From DATFTE01 sp963802575 (lineage in GTDB: Bacteria > Acidobacteriota > Terriglobia > Terriglobales > Acidobacteriaceae), in NCBI GenBank assembly GCA_963802575.1, contig CAWDJF010000006.1:434001-498000 (forward strand): a stretch of 64,000 nt of DNA, given 5' to 3'. Below are positions 43,713 to 52,708 of this stretch, one piece after another; position 1 is the stretch's first letter, and each line of letters opens with the position of its first letter. The notes beneath the pieces were generated by a model, which was given only the letters and a program-made list of their open reading frames with translations, made no database searches and had not been told where the DNA came from. Position numbers and translations under genes: made by a program.

Positions 43713-44741
43713 ATGAAGAACATTGGTGAGAATGTGGTCCGCATTGAAGCGGATGCTTTGCGGGCGCTGGCCGATCGCATTGCGGGTCCGATGGCGAAGA
43801 GTTTCACGCGGGCGGTCGAGTTGATTTATGACTGCGGCGGGCGCGTCGTCGTCACGGGCATGGGCAAGAGCGGGATCATCGCACGCAAGATTGCCGCGAC
43901 TTTGAGTTCCACGGGGACGCCGGCGCTTTATATGCATCCCGTCGAAGCGGTGCATGGCGATCTGGGCATGGTGGTGCGCGGCGATGTGGTAATGGCGCTT
44001 TCGGCGAGCGGAGAGACGGAAGAGATTCTGCGGTTGCTGGCGACGATCAAGCGCCTGCGCGTGCCTTTGATCAGTTTGACGGGGGATGCATTGTGCGGGG
44101 GACCTCAGGGGCTAAAGCCAGCGGGCAAGAGTGCCCGCTCTACACGGGCAAAGGTTTCTATTCTGGCGGCGGCCGCGGATGTGGCGCTGGATTGTTCGGT
44201 GGACAAAGAAGCCTGCACGTTGGGGTTGGCGCCGACGGCGTCGACGACGACTATGCTGGCTCTAGGCGATGCACTCGCGATGACTCTATCCGCGAAACGC
44301 GGATTCAAAGAAGAAGATTTCGCCAACCTGCATCCGGGTGGAAAGCTGGGAAAGCGTTTGGCACGAGTCGAGGCACTGATGCATGGCGGGGATGCGATCC
44401 CCCGGGTCGGTCCGAAAACGAAGATGCCCGACGTGATCTACGAAATGTCGCGCAAGAAGCTGGGGATCACGACGGTAGTCGATGACGGCAAGCTGATGGG
44501 CGTAATCAGCGACGGTGATCTACGGCGGTTGCTCGAACAGCGCGGTAAAGACGTACTCGATCTGACGGCGGCTGACTGCATGACCGAGAACCCACGAACC
44601 ATCGTGGCAAGCGAATTTGCAGCCACGGCTTTGGCCCTGATGGAAGAGAAGAAGATTACGTCATTAGTCGTAGTTGACGGCAAGGGGAGACTTTCGGGCA
44701 TCGTGCACCTGCATGATTTGTGGGGAACCGAGATGATGTAG
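43713..44741 (+). CDS. kdsD: Arabinose-5-phosphate isomerase (KpsF/GutQ family) with repeat-derived insertion
   Basis: 342 aa. SIS domain ~1-210 (VVVTGMGKSGIIARKIAATL, HPVEAVHGDLGMV, ALSASGETEE) and two CBS domains (~225-342). Interconverts ribulose 5-phosphate and arabinose 5-phosphate, feeding KdsA. Between LISLTGDALCG and AKVSILAAAADV lies an extra stretch of about 16 residues (GPQGLKPAGKSARSTR) coded by an element at 44100-44148 that looks like an intergenic repeat; E. coli KdsD has nothing there. The frame is kept and all active-site blocks remain, so the enzyme is probably active. Confidence 0.94.
   Translation: MKNIGENVVRIEADALRALADRIAGPMAKSFTRAVELIYDCGGRVVVTGMGKSGIIARKIAATLSSTGTPALYMHPVEAVHGDLGMVVRGDVVMALSASGETEEILRLLATIKRLRVPLISLTGDALCGGPQGLKPAGKSARSTRAKVSILAAAADVALDCSVDKEACTLGLAPTASTTTMLALGDALAMTLSAKRGFKEEDFANLHPGGKLGKRLARVEALMHGGDAIPRVGPKTKMPDVIYEMSRKKLGITTVVDDGKLMGVISDGDLRRLLEQRGKDVLDLTAADCMTENPRTIVASEFAATALALMEEKKITSLVVVDGKGRLSGIVHLHDLWGTEMM
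44100..44148. repeat. Repeat element inserted in frame inside kdsD
   Basis: CCTCAGGGGCTAAAGCC followed by GCGGGCAAGAGTGCCCGC and TCTACACGG. The second word recurs as GCGGGCAGGAGTGCCCGC inside lhr at 58970-58987. Palindromic core GCGGGCA...TGCCCGC. Confidence 0.7.
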
Positions 44742-44749
44742 GAGATTTG

Positions 44750-44815
44750 GTAATTTTGTAATCGGATAATTTCATAATTTCCAAATTACCCGATTACCAA
44801 TTTACGAAATGGTGT
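44750..44815. repeat. AT-rich inverted repeat of GTAATCGG/CCGATTAC words
   Basis: TTGGTAATTTTGTAATCGG is mirrored by CCCGATTACCAATTTACGA, separated by an AT-rich loop. It fills the gap between kdsD and the next small gene. Confidence 0.55.
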
Positions 44816-44818
44816 CCC

Positions 44819-45031
44819 ATGTATCACTATGATCCCACGACCGCGCTGGAAGAGTTGACTGAAGAAGCTACGTTGCCCAATCCCGTGCATGTACGGGACA
44901 TGATTCTGCGTAAGAAACTCACCGCGGACAAGTCACTGGAGATGAACCGGCTGTTTGTCGAGTACCAGAAGTTTTTTGGTGAGACGCAGAAGTTGGGGAA
45001 GGAAATTCTGAAGCAGCTCACCAGTACCTAG
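44819..45031 (+). CDS. Small conserved unknown protein
   Basis: 70 aa, acidic N-terminus (YHYDPTTALEELTEEATLPNP) and a predicted helical, lysine-rich second half (LTADKSLEMNRLFVEYQKFF). No cysteine, no signal peptide, no membrane helix. Base use fits coding. I know no function; small proteins of this look occur near kdsD in acidobacteria, a weak recollection. Confidence 0.6.
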   Translation: MYHYDPTTALEELTEEATLPNPVHVRDMILRKKLTADKSLEMNRLFVEYQKFFGETQKLGKEILKQLTST

Positions 45032-45187
45032 TACCCAGTACTGGGTTGTTCACGCTCGCATCGCTCGCTGGACAGCTGAGACGGCCGTCCCTGCGAGAGA
45101 TCTCTTCATCATTTACAATCATGAATTCCCCGCTGAGTGCTGCGAGCTCTTGCCGCTCGGTACTCGGTACAAGGTACTCAAAACCCT
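45030..45187. repeat. AGTACC / GGTACT word cluster upstream of proS
   Basis: ACCAGTACCTAGTACCCAGT at the left and CTCGGTACTCGGTACAAGGT at the right form a loose inverted repeat around 100 nt. It also carries CACGCTCGCATCGCTCGCTG. No ribosome site for proS is visible inside. Confidence 0.5.
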
Positions 45188-46957
45188 ATGCATCGTTGGT
45201 CCGAACTCTTTATTCCTACGCTTCGTGAGGCCCCGGCGGATGCCGAGGTCGCCAGCCACAAATTCCTGGTACGGTCCGGATACATTCGCCAGCTTGCGGC
45301 CGGGATCTACTCCTATCTTTTTCTGGGGCAGCGGTCGCTCAACAAGATCATGGGCATCGTGCGCCACGAGATGGACAAGATTGGGCAGGAATTCTTTCTG
45401 CCCGCGCTGAATCCTCGGGAGATATGGGAAGCCAGCGGGCGCTGGGCCGTGATGGGCGACAACATGTTCCGCCTGAAAGACCGCAAAGGCGCCGATCTGT
45501 GTCTGGGCATGACGCATGAAGAGGTCATGACCGAGATCGCGCGAAAGGAATTGCGCAGCTACAAGCAACTGCCGCAGATCTGGTATCAGATTCAGACCAA
45601 GTTTCGCGATGAGGCGCGGCCCAAGGGAGGGTTGCTGCGCGTGCGGCAGTTCACCATGAAAGACGCATACTCGTTCGATATCGATGCGGCGGGGCTCGAT
45701 GTGTCTTACCTCAAGCACTACGACACTTATTGCCGAATTTTCGACCGCTGCGGGTTGAAGTACATGGTGGTCGAGGCGCATTCGGGAGCGATGGGCGGAT
45801 CGCAATCGCACGAGTTCATGGTGCGCACGCCGGCAGGTGAGGATCAGATCGTGAGCTGCGAAAGCTGCAGCTACGCCGCGAATCTGGAGAAGGCTGCTTC
45901 GAAGCTCGCATCAGTCGACGATCTGGCGGCTGAGGGCGACGGCAAGCCGCTTGAAGTGCATACGCCCGGGATGAAGACCATCGAAGATGTTTCCAAGTTT
46001 CTGGGGACTTCTTCGAAAAACAACATCAAGACCCTTGCCTACATGGCTGAAGAGAAGGAAGCCAAGACCGGGAAGACGAAGACTCGTGCCATCGTGGCCC
46101 TGATGCGCGGCGATCACCAACTGAATGAGGCCAAGTTTGCGACAGCGCTTGGAGGCAAAGAGCCGCGTCCAATGCAGGAGGAAGAGATCAAGCAATTCTT
46201 CGGAACTCCGGCGGGATATCTCGGTGCAACCGGGATCGAGTGGGCGAAGGATTTGAAAGAAGCCGAGAAACCGATTCTGGTGGTCGATAAGGCTTTGGAG
46301 GGACGCACCAATCTCGTAGGCGGAGCCAATAAAGAGGAGTATCACCTGAAGAATCTGACGCCGGGTCGCGACTTCCAGCCGACGCTGTACGCCGATTTGC
46401 GCAGCGTGGCGGCGGGCGAGGATTGTCTCAACTGCGGCGGGCCGCTCCGCATCGACACGGCGGTAGAGATCGGACACATCTTCAAGCTGGGATACAAGTA
46501 CACCGAGTCTATGGGGGCGCGGGTACTCGATCGTAATGGCAAAGAGGTTACTCCCATCATGGGGAGCTACGGGATCGGCATTGAGCGCATCCTGACGGCG
46601 CTGGTCGAGCAGTCGAATGATGAGAACGGCTTCTGGCTGCCGCCACAGATTGCGCCGTTCGAGATCGTGGTCACGCCTACAAATGTCAAGGACGAGTCCC
46701 TGATGAACACCTCTCTGGATATCAGCAAGCGGCTGGAAGCTGCCGGATTTGAAGTACTTCTGGACGATCGGGACGAAAGGCCGGGGGTGAAGTTCAAAGA
46801 CGCTGACCTGGTGGGCATACCCTTTCGTGTTACCGTCGGCAAGAAAGTTACCGAAGGTACTGTAGAAGTCGTTCAACGCTCGACCCGGGAAATGCAGGAT
46901 GCTAGCATCGCTTCAATTACGGAATACTTCGAGCAGCGGTTAAGGCCTGCGCACTGA
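45188..46957 (+). CDS. proS: Prolyl-tRNA synthetase, bacterial type with INS editing domain
   Basis: 589 aa. Class II core: motif 1 region (QRSLNKIMGIVRHEM), motif 2 (FRDEARPKGGLLRVRQFTMKD split by FRDE...GLLR), motif 3 (GIGIERIL). The YbaK-like INS editing domain lies at ~230-385 and the anticodon-binding domain at ~480-589. Charges tRNA-Pro. The start is ATG 45188 (HRWSELFIPTLRE...), the standard N-terminus; an in-frame extension upstream falls in a repeat. The last helix of the repeat region gives no ribosome site, so translation initiation may be weak or leaderless. Confidence 0.96.
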   Translation: MHRWSELFIPTLREAPADAEVASHKFLVRSGYIRQLAAGIYSYLFLGQRSLNKIMGIVRHEMDKIGQEFFLPALNPREIWEASGRWAVMGDNMFRLKDRKGADLCLGMTHEEVMTEIARKELRSYKQLPQIWYQIQTKFRDEARPKGGLLRVRQFTMKDAYSFDIDAAGLDVSYLKHYDTYCRIFDRCGLKYMVVEAHSGAMGGSQSHEFMVRTPAGEDQIVSCESCSYAANLEKAASKLASVDDLAAEGDGKPLEVHTPGMKTIEDVSKFLGTSSKNNIKTLAYMAEEKEAKTGKTKTRAIVALMRGDHQLNEAKFATALGGKEPRPMQEEEIKQFFGTPAGYLGATGIEWAKDLKEAEKPILVVDKALEGRTNLVGGANKEEYHLKNLTPGRDFQPTLYADLRSVAAGEDCLNCGGPLRIDTAVEIGHIFKLGYKYTESMGARVLDRNGKEVTPIMGSYGIGIERILTALVEQSNDENGFWLPPQIAPFEIVVTPTNVKDESLMNTSLDISKRLEAAGFEVLLDDRDERPGVKFKDADLVGIPFRVTVGKKVTEGTVEVVQRSTREMQDASIASITEYFEQRLRPAH

Positions 46958-46996
46958 GCGGAGCCCATAACGCGCGGCTGGAAGCGGGAGCGAGTT

Positions 46997-47353
46997 ATGG
47001 GTTCGATCAAAATGGTTGTCGGAATTTTTGTGATTGTGGCTTGCGTGTACTTGGGCGCGGAGCTCATCCCCCCTTACATGTCTAACTACCAGTTCGAAGA
47101 TGCGGTGAAAACCGAGGCCATGATCAACACCTATAACACCCGGCCCGAAAGCGATATTCGCGACGAAGTATTCAAGAAGGCGCAAGATCTTGAAATCCCT
47201 GTGACTCGGGAACAGATCAAAGTGCATCGCATGGGAGCAGTGGGTCAGGGCTCTCTGATGATCGAGACGCAATATGTGGTTCACGTGGACTTGCCGGGAT
47301 ATCCTTTAGACCTTCAATTCGATCCTTCGACCAAGAACAAGAGCCCGTTCTAG
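46997..47353 (+). CDS. Small single-anchor membrane protein, DUF4845-like
   Basis: 118 aa. N-terminal helix 6-25 (VVGIFVIVACVYLGAEL) followed by an exported alpha/beta domain: NYQFEDAVKTEA, a helix, AQDLEIPVTREQIKVHRM and the strand TQYVVHVDLPG. The form (helix anchor, then two-strand domain with LEIPV) resembles DUF4845 and similar small acidobacterial proteins. Function unknown. GGGAGCGAG precedes the ATG. Its stop lies in the loop of the hairpin at 47342-47362. Confidence 0.7.
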   Translation: MGSIKMVVGIFVIVACVYLGAELIPPYMSNYQFEDAVKTEAMINTYNTRPESDIRDEVFKKAQDLEIPVTREQIKVHRMGAVGQGSLMIETQYVVHVDLPGYPLDLQFDPSTKNKSPF

Positions 47354-47362
47354 GAACGGGCT
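47342..47362 (+). terminator. Strong hairpin over the stop codon
   Basis: AGCCCGTTC (47342-47350), loop TAG (the stop codon), GAACGGGCT (47354-47362). A 9-bp perfect stem but only a weak T-rich tail (TGGCTTTG), so termination or mRNA end protection are both possible. Confidence 0.4.
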
Positions 47363-47550
47363 TGGCTTTGCCAACCTTCGCAATCCTCACGAAACCTTGG
47401 TTCGTAGTCGACTCCGCATCTGGGCTGTCACCCTCCACTTACGTTCGTAACCTTGTGCGGTGTTTCGGTAACCACCTACCATTGCGCCAGACGTTCCTCC
47501 TGCGAAATGCCTGTGTAACGGCACAGCGAGTGCGCCATTTGGAGATGAGA

Positions 47551-48756
47551 ATGACCTCGACTACCCGAGTGCTGTTTGCGGTTTGTGCCCTCGTGGCTGG
47601 CATGTTTCTGGTGGGCTGCGGAAAGGGCGGGTGTCCTACGACCAGCTTGACCTCTAGTGGCGGCAGCGGAGGCGGATCTGTCAACACGGGCGGAACGGTT
47701 TGCGGCTCAGGGGTAAACGGCGGCGGACCGGTTGCGGCCTATGCTTTTTATCTGGGTTCCGGCGTGCAGACGGCGAACTACAGCACGAATGGAACATTTA
47801 CCACGGTGACCAGCGTGACGCCTCCAGCGCTGGCGGGCGGCGTTATCGACGACATGACGACAGTGAATAGCAAGTACGTCTATTTGCCGTTCGGCGATAT
47901 AAACGGCGTACAAGCTTTAGCGCTCAATCATTCCACCGGAGCCCTCACGAATATCACGGGAAGTCCGTTTCTGCTTACGCCGACAGGCGCAACTGCGGAT
48001 ACCGCGGTGGCCGATCCTCTGGGCAAATTCCTGTTTGTAGGGGCCGAGGGCACGGGATCGATCACCAGCTTTCAAATCAATTCCGACGGATCGCTGACGC
48101 AGTCCCCATTCTCACCCTTCACCGATCCCGCTCGGTTGTTTTCCGCAGACAGCCTTACCGTAGACGGAAAAGGACGCTTTCTTTACGCCGGACAGTTAAA
48201 TTTTTCCACTCCTATGGACGGCTTCACTTTTGACTCGTCTGGAACTCTGACAGAAATGGTTGGAGCCCCTTTCAACCTGGGGGTGGCGCAACTGCACGCA
48301 GACTCGAGCGGCAACTTCCTGCTGGGAGTTCAGCAAATCCAAGATGCAGGCTCGGCCACCGATCAGCACATCTACGTTTTCTCGATCGATCAGACGACCG
48401 GAGTACCCACTCCGGTCGCCGGGTCACCCTTCGCCACCACCGCGGCGCCGTTTGATTTTGCGATCAGCCCGAACGGAAAGTTCGTTTACTTGACCGGAAG
48501 TACTCCGGGTGGAACGGTTACTTCCATAGAGGGCTATCAGATGGATACGACCACGGGCAATTTGACTGCATTACCGGGGTCGCCATTCACAACTCTGCCG
48601 GCAGCCACTCAGTGCAAGTTCGAGCAAAGTGGCGGGGAAATGTTCTGCGCCACAGCCTCAGGTCTGACGGTGCTTCTGGCCAATCCATCGACTGGGGCGC
48701 TCAGCATGGGCCCGAGCTTGGTGGTTTCAGATTATCCGTTCGCCGTCACAGACTAG
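47551..48756 (+). CDS. Beta-propeller lipoprotein, lactonase-like fold
   Basis: 401 aa. Lipoprotein signal with lipobox LVGC at ~20-23, then a Gly/Ser/Cys-rich linker (GGSGGGSVNTGG) and a seven-bladed propeller with repeats of the type GALTNITGSPF, GSLTQSPFSPF, GNLTALPGSPF (YVTN/6-phosphogluconolactonase-like). Such acidobacterial lipoproteins have no proven enzyme activity. The start is ATG 47551 with GGAG 6 nt upstream; the frame runs open for 190 nt before it, without protein-like sequence. Followed by a clear terminator. Confidence 0.88.
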   Translation: MTSTTRVLFAVCALVAGMFLVGCGKGGCPTTSLTSSGGSGGGSVNTGGTVCGSGVNGGGPVAAYAFYLGSGVQTANYSTNGTFTTVTSVTPPALAGGVIDDMTTVNSKYVYLPFGDINGVQALALNHSTGALTNITGSPFLLTPTGATADTAVADPLGKFLFVGAEGTGSITSFQINSDGSLTQSPFSPFTDPARLFSADSLTVDGKGRFLYAGQLNFSTPMDGFTFDSSGTLTEMVGAPFNLGVAQLHADSSGNFLLGVQQIQDAGSATDQHIYVFSIDQTTGVPTPVAGSPFATTAAPFDFAISPNGKFVYLTGSTPGGTVTSIEGYQMDTTTGNLTALPGSPFTTLPAATQCKFEQSGGEMFCATASGLTVLLANPSTGALSMGPSLVVSDYPFAVTD

Positions 48757-48781
48757 GCGCTTGTTAGGGATTTTGGAACTG

Positions 48782-48826
48782 GCCGGCCTCCGCCGATTTA
48801 GGCGGAGGTCGGCGTACCTTTTTGGC
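48782..48826 (+). terminator. Intrinsic terminator after the propeller lipoprotein gene
   Basis: GCCGGCCTCCGCC (48782-48794), loop GATTTA, GGCGGAGGTCGGC (48801-48813): 13 pairs with one G-T. A T5 run follows at 48819-48823. Confidence 0.75.
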
Positions 48827-48989
48827 CACGAAGCAAAGCCACTCGTCAGAGGTTAAAATAGCGGTAATCCCTTTCTGAAGGCACGGGACAAGATTCTCTC
48901 GAATCGTGCGAAGAGAATTTGTGCGTGCGGATAACGGCGGGGGCATGCGCGGCCGTCTAAGCGAGTAGAGGCAATCCGTCCATACATTT

Positions 48990-51599
48990 GTGGCCATCAA
49001 ATTAAAGATCCCGAAAAGCAAGAAAAGCAGCGGGAAGAAGGTGCTTCCTCGCGACCCGGTGATTCGGGTTGCGCTTCTCGCATTCATCACCCTGGCCGTC
49101 CTCATCGGCGGAACCCTGTCCTATTTCTATGTCAAGTACGACCGCATTATCGACGAGAAGTTCAAAGGGCAGGTGTTCAGCAATTCGGCCAAGATCTACT
49201 CCATCCCTCCGACGGTGCGTGTGGGGGAAAAGATGGACGCGCGCGAAATTGAGGCGCAGTTGCGGCGCGCGGGATACAGCGACCACGACTCGCAAGCGCC
49301 AATGGGCAGCTTCCGCCTGATCAGCGGTGGGATTGAAGTAAAGCCCGGGCCCGATTCCTATCACAGCCCTGAGCCGGCACGTATCGTTTTTCAGGGTGGC
49401 AAGATCGCCAGCATCACCGGGAACTCGGGCTCGCTTGATGCGTATGAATTAGAACCCGAGTTGATCACATCGCTGTTCGATGCGGGGCAGCGCTCCAAGC
49501 GCGAAGTCGTCACTTACGACCAGATTCCCAAGGTGATGGTGGATGCGGTCACGGCCATTGAAGACCGGCGCTTCTTCGAGCACAGCGGAGTGAATTTTGT
49601 CCGACTCGCGGAAGCGGCGTGGATCGACTTCACTCACCAGCGGCATGAGCAAGGCGGCTCAACCATCACCATGCAGTTGTCCCGTGCTTTCTTCCTGAGT
49701 CCGGAGAAGAAGGTCACGCGCAAGATGGCGGAGATGGTCATCGCCATGGAACTGGAGCAGAAGTTCACCAAGCAGCAGATCTTCGCGTTCTACGCCAACC
49801 GGGTGGATTTGGGACAGCGCGGCTCATTCACCATCAGCGGATTTGCCGAAGCCTCACACGCGTATTTCAATAAAAACCTGAAAGACATCACCCTGCCGGA
49901 AGCGGCGCTGATTGCGGGCATCATTCAGGCACCGAGCGCGCTGTCTCCCTACCGGCATCCGGAACGTGCTCTTGAGCGGCGCAATCTGGTGCTTGACAGC
50001 ATGTTCGAGACCCACGCGATCAGCAAGGCAGATGCGGAGAAAGCGAAAGCCACTCCGCTGAAGCTCGCGCCGCCGAATGTGGAAGCGAGCGACGCTCCCT
50101 ACTTCGTCGATCTGGTGCGCGACACACTGGTCAACAGGCTGAACGAGCGCGAGATGAACGACCAGCAGTACCGCATCTATACCACGCTTGATCCGGACTT
50201 GCAGAAGGCCGCCGCGCAGGCGGTGGAAGCAGGAATCAAGCTGGTAGATGACCAGGTCACTAAGATGCGGACCAAGAAGGTGAAGGTCGGCAAAGGAAAG
50301 TACGAGACCACGGTACAGCCGGGGCCGCAGGCGCAGGTGGCGCTGGTCGCGATGAATCCGCACACCGGAGAGGTGCTGGCGCTGGTTGGCGGACGCAACT
50401 ACGGCGTGAGCCAACTCGATCACGCGGTAGCGAAGCGTCCTACAGGATCGATCTTCAAGCCGTTCGTTTATGCAGCCGCGATGAATACCGGGATCAACGG
50501 CGGCAATCCAGTGTTTACGCCAGCGTCGCTAGTCACCGATGCACCGACGACATTCGCATACGGTGACCAGATTTACGAACCGAGAAATTACAAAGAGGAG
50601 TATCACGGCGACGTCACGGCCCGCTACGCGCTCGCGCTGTCGCTGAACAATGCGACGGTGAAACTGGCGGAGGAAGTGGGCTATGACAAGGTCGCAGATC
50701 TGGCGAAACAGGCGGGAATCGCTTCCGTGAAAGCGACTCCGGCGATGGCGCTGGGCGCTTACGACGCGACTCCGGTGGACATGGCAGCGGCTTATACGGT
50801 GTTCGCGAACGATGGCACGCGCATCGCGCCGCAGTGGGTGAATTCGGTAAGAAATTCGAACGGCGACGTGGTGATGGATCTCAAGCCGGACAAGCGCGAG
50901 GTGCTCGATCCCCGTGTGGCTTATGTGATGACCAACATGCTGGAAGGCGTGATGAATTTTGGCACCGGGTTTCCGGTTCGGGCGCGCGGATTCACGGCTC
51001 CAGCCGCCGGCAAGACTGGCACGTCGCACGACGGATGGTTCGCCGGATACACCAGCAACTTGTTATGTATCGTTTGGGTCGGCTACGACGATTACAGCGA
51101 CATCAGGCTGAGCGGCGCGCAAACCGCAGCCCCGATTTGGGCTGAGTTCATGAAGAAAGCCGTGGCTCTGCCGCAATATTCGGATGTGAAGCCCTTCTTC
51201 CAGCCCACGGGGGTGGTCGATGTACAACTCGACAAGGCCACCAATCTGCTCGCAACTCCAGCCTGTCCTGAGACTTACACGGCAGCCTTCATTGCAGGGA
51301 CTGAGCCGAACCAAACCTGCGACCAACCGAACGGGGTGAAAGGATTCTTTTCGAAGATCTTCGGCTTGGGGGGCGACAAGGTGCTTCCTCCGCCTCAGGC
51401 CGGCCAAAACCAGGGCCAGGACGGTCAAAATCCGGCGCAGCCGGGTCAAAACCAGGTTAGCCAGGGGCAGGAAACGAATCCGGACGGAAGCAAAAAAAAG
51501 AAGAGCATTTTGGGCAAATTTGTAGGTATCTTTAAAGACGACAAACCGTCTAACCCGCCGTCGCCTCCGCCGGACAACAGCGGGAACGGCCCCCACTAG
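48990..51599 (+). CDS. Class A penicillin-binding protein (PBP1-type bifunctional)
   Basis: 869 aa. A basic cytoplasmic tail, one membrane helix (~26-50), a UB2H-like region (~60-160), the GT51 glycosyltransferase (E191-D192 in AIEDRRFFEHSG, QGGSTITMQL) and the transpeptidase: Ser487 in RPTGSIFKPF (SxxK, Lys490), SxN in ALSLNNA, KTG at 675-677. It polymerises and crosslinks peptidoglycan outside the membrane. The Gln/Asn/Pro-rich C-terminal tail (QNQGQDGQNPAQPGQNQ) is disordered. The start is GTG 48990 with no clear ribosome site. The UB2H-like part makes it nearer PBP1B than PBP1A. Confidence 0.95.
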   Translation: MAIKLKIPKSKKSSGKKVLPRDPVIRVALLAFITLAVLIGGTLSYFYVKYDRIIDEKFKGQVFSNSAKIYSIPPTVRVGEKMDAREIEAQLRRAGYSDHDSQAPMGSFRLISGGIEVKPGPDSYHSPEPARIVFQGGKIASITGNSGSLDAYELEPELITSLFDAGQRSKREVVTYDQIPKVMVDAVTAIEDRRFFEHSGVNFVRLAEAAWIDFTHQRHEQGGSTITMQLSRAFFLSPEKKVTRKMAEMVIAMELEQKFTKQQIFAFYANRVDLGQRGSFTISGFAEASHAYFNKNLKDITLPEAALIAGIIQAPSALSPYRHPERALERRNLVLDSMFETHAISKADAEKAKATPLKLAPPNVEASDAPYFVDLVRDTLVNRLNEREMNDQQYRIYTTLDPDLQKAAAQAVEAGIKLVDDQVTKMRTKKVKVGKGKYETTVQPGPQAQVALVAMNPHTGEVLALVGGRNYGVSQLDHAVAKRPTGSIFKPFVYAAAMNTGINGGNPVFTPASLVTDAPTTFAYGDQIYEPRNYKEEYHGDVTARYALALSLNNATVKLAEEVGYDKVADLAKQAGIASVKATPAMALGAYDATPVDMAAAYTVFANDGTRIAPQWVNSVRNSNGDVVMDLKPDKREVLDPRVAYVMTNMLEGVMNFGTGFPVRARGFTAPAAGKTGTSHDGWFAGYTSNLLCIVWVGYDDYSDIRLSGAQTAAPIWAEFMKKAVALPQYSDVKPFFQPTGVVDVQLDKATNLLATPACPETYTAAFIAGTEPNQTCDQPNGVKGFFSKIFGLGGDKVLPPPQAGQNQGQDGQNPAQPGQNQVSQGQETNPDGSKKKKSILGKFVGIFKDDKPSNPPSPPPDNSGNGPH

Positions 51600-51667
51600 A
51601 CGGTCGCGGCGGTTGGGAAAACAAGGCCGAACGATTTTGTCCCGAGCGTCCGCAGGAGGTGCCGGGT

Positions 51668-52477
51668 ATGCGTCGTATCTACGTGGTTGGCACGTTGGCG
51701 CTGTTTCTTCTCTGTGGCCTGCGTCTGCAGGCTGAAGTCTCTCAATCGGAACAAGTACAGGTGGGCTTGCCGCAGATGCGCGTGGCAGAGGCTCCGGATA
51801 AGGCGTCTACGCCGGACGCACTCGAGCAGCGAGGCGACGAGTTGCGCGCCGGGAAATATTATCTGGATGCCGTCGACTTCTATCGCGCCGCGCTTAAGAA
51901 AGATGCCAACAATGCGCGCGTCTACAACAAGGCGGGCATCGCCGAACTGCAGATGCATCATTTCGACGAAGCCAAGCAGTATTTCGAGCGATCCATCAAG
52001 AAGGACCGCAATTACGACAATGCCTACAACAATCTTGGCGTGATCTACTATCACGACAAAAAGTATTCCAAGGCGATCAGCTTGTATCAGAAGGCAATTA
52101 AGATCAACCAGGATTCTGCTTCGTTTTACAGCAATCTCGGCACCGCGTATTTCGCCAAGAAGGAATTTGAGCAGGCGATGGCGGCCTATAGCCAGGCGGT
52201 GCAACTCGATCCAGACGTGTTCGATCGCGTATCGAAGAATGGGATAGCCGGACACATCGCGTCTCCCGATGACCGGGCGCGTTGGGATTACGTGCTGGCC
52301 AAGCTCTGGGCCAAGGCAGGCGACAACGACCGTTGCCTGCAAGCGTTGCGCAAGGCCATGGAGGACGGCTACAAGGGGATCGAGGAGGTTTATAAGGATC
52401 AGGAGTTCACAGGAATGCGCAAGGACCCCCGATTCACCGCGCTGATGGCTTCGCGGCCGTTGGGGATACCCGAATAA
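51668..52477 (+). CDS. Secreted TPR-repeat protein
   Basis: 269 aa. Signal peptide 1-22 (ends LRLQA); then four or five TPR units (~45-190) with AxVYNKAGIAELQ, DNAYNNLGVIYY and SFYSNLGTAYF as helix A blocks. A C-terminal domain with a TPR-like hairpin (DNDRCLQALRKAMEDGYKG, FTGMRKDPRFTALM) follows. A periplasmic protein-interaction role is expected. The start is ATG 51668 with AGGAGG 8 nt upstream; a GTG at 51659 overlaps that site. It follows the PBP by 68 nt and may share its transcript, which hints at a cell-wall link. Confidence 0.88.
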   Translation: MRRIYVVGTLALFLLCGLRLQAEVSQSEQVQVGLPQMRVAEAPDKASTPDALEQRGDELRAGKYYLDAVDFYRAALKKDANNARVYNKAGIAELQMHHFDEAKQYFERSIKKDRNYDNAYNNLGVIYYHDKKYSKAISLYQKAIKINQDSASFYSNLGTAYFAKKEFEQAMAAYSQAVQLDPDVFDRVSKNGIAGHIASPDDRARWDYVLAKLWAKAGDNDRCLQALRKAMEDGYKGIEEVYKDQEFTGMRKDPRFTALMASRPLGIPE

Positions 52478-52536
52478 AGCCAGCGAAAACAATACTTTAG
52501 CCGCCCCAAAAAAAATTGGGAGGAAGCGAAACATTT

Positions 52537-52659
52537 TTGAGTTGGTTGGGTTTAGGATTACAAATAACTCCTGAAAACAACAGGGTGAGTAAGGAGAAAC
52601 GGTAGAACCCATCGGTTGTCGACCCGAGCACGCCCCAAGCAGACAACCGGTGGGTTTTT
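52537..52659 (+). ncRNA. Candidate small RNA with its own promoter and terminator
   Basis: TTGAGT (52537-52542), 17 nt, ACAAAT (52560-52565) could be a promoter; about 35 nt downstream begins a 15-bp stem that ends in T5. Between the two there is no ribosome site with an ORF beyond six codons. It may be a short regulatory RNA, or simply the TPR gene's trailer. Confidence 0.35.
52606..52659 (+). terminator. Long-stem intrinsic terminator
   Basis: AACCCATCGGTTGTC (52606-52620) pairs with GACAACCGGTGGGTT (52642-52656), 15 pairs with one T-G, around a 21-nt loop, and T5 follows. It is 130 nt after the TPR gene stop and faces the minus-strand kdsC. Confidence 0.7.
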
Positions 52660-52708
52660 AGTTTCGGACCTCAGACCTCAGACCGCAAAAAGCTTCTAAG
52701 AAAATCCC

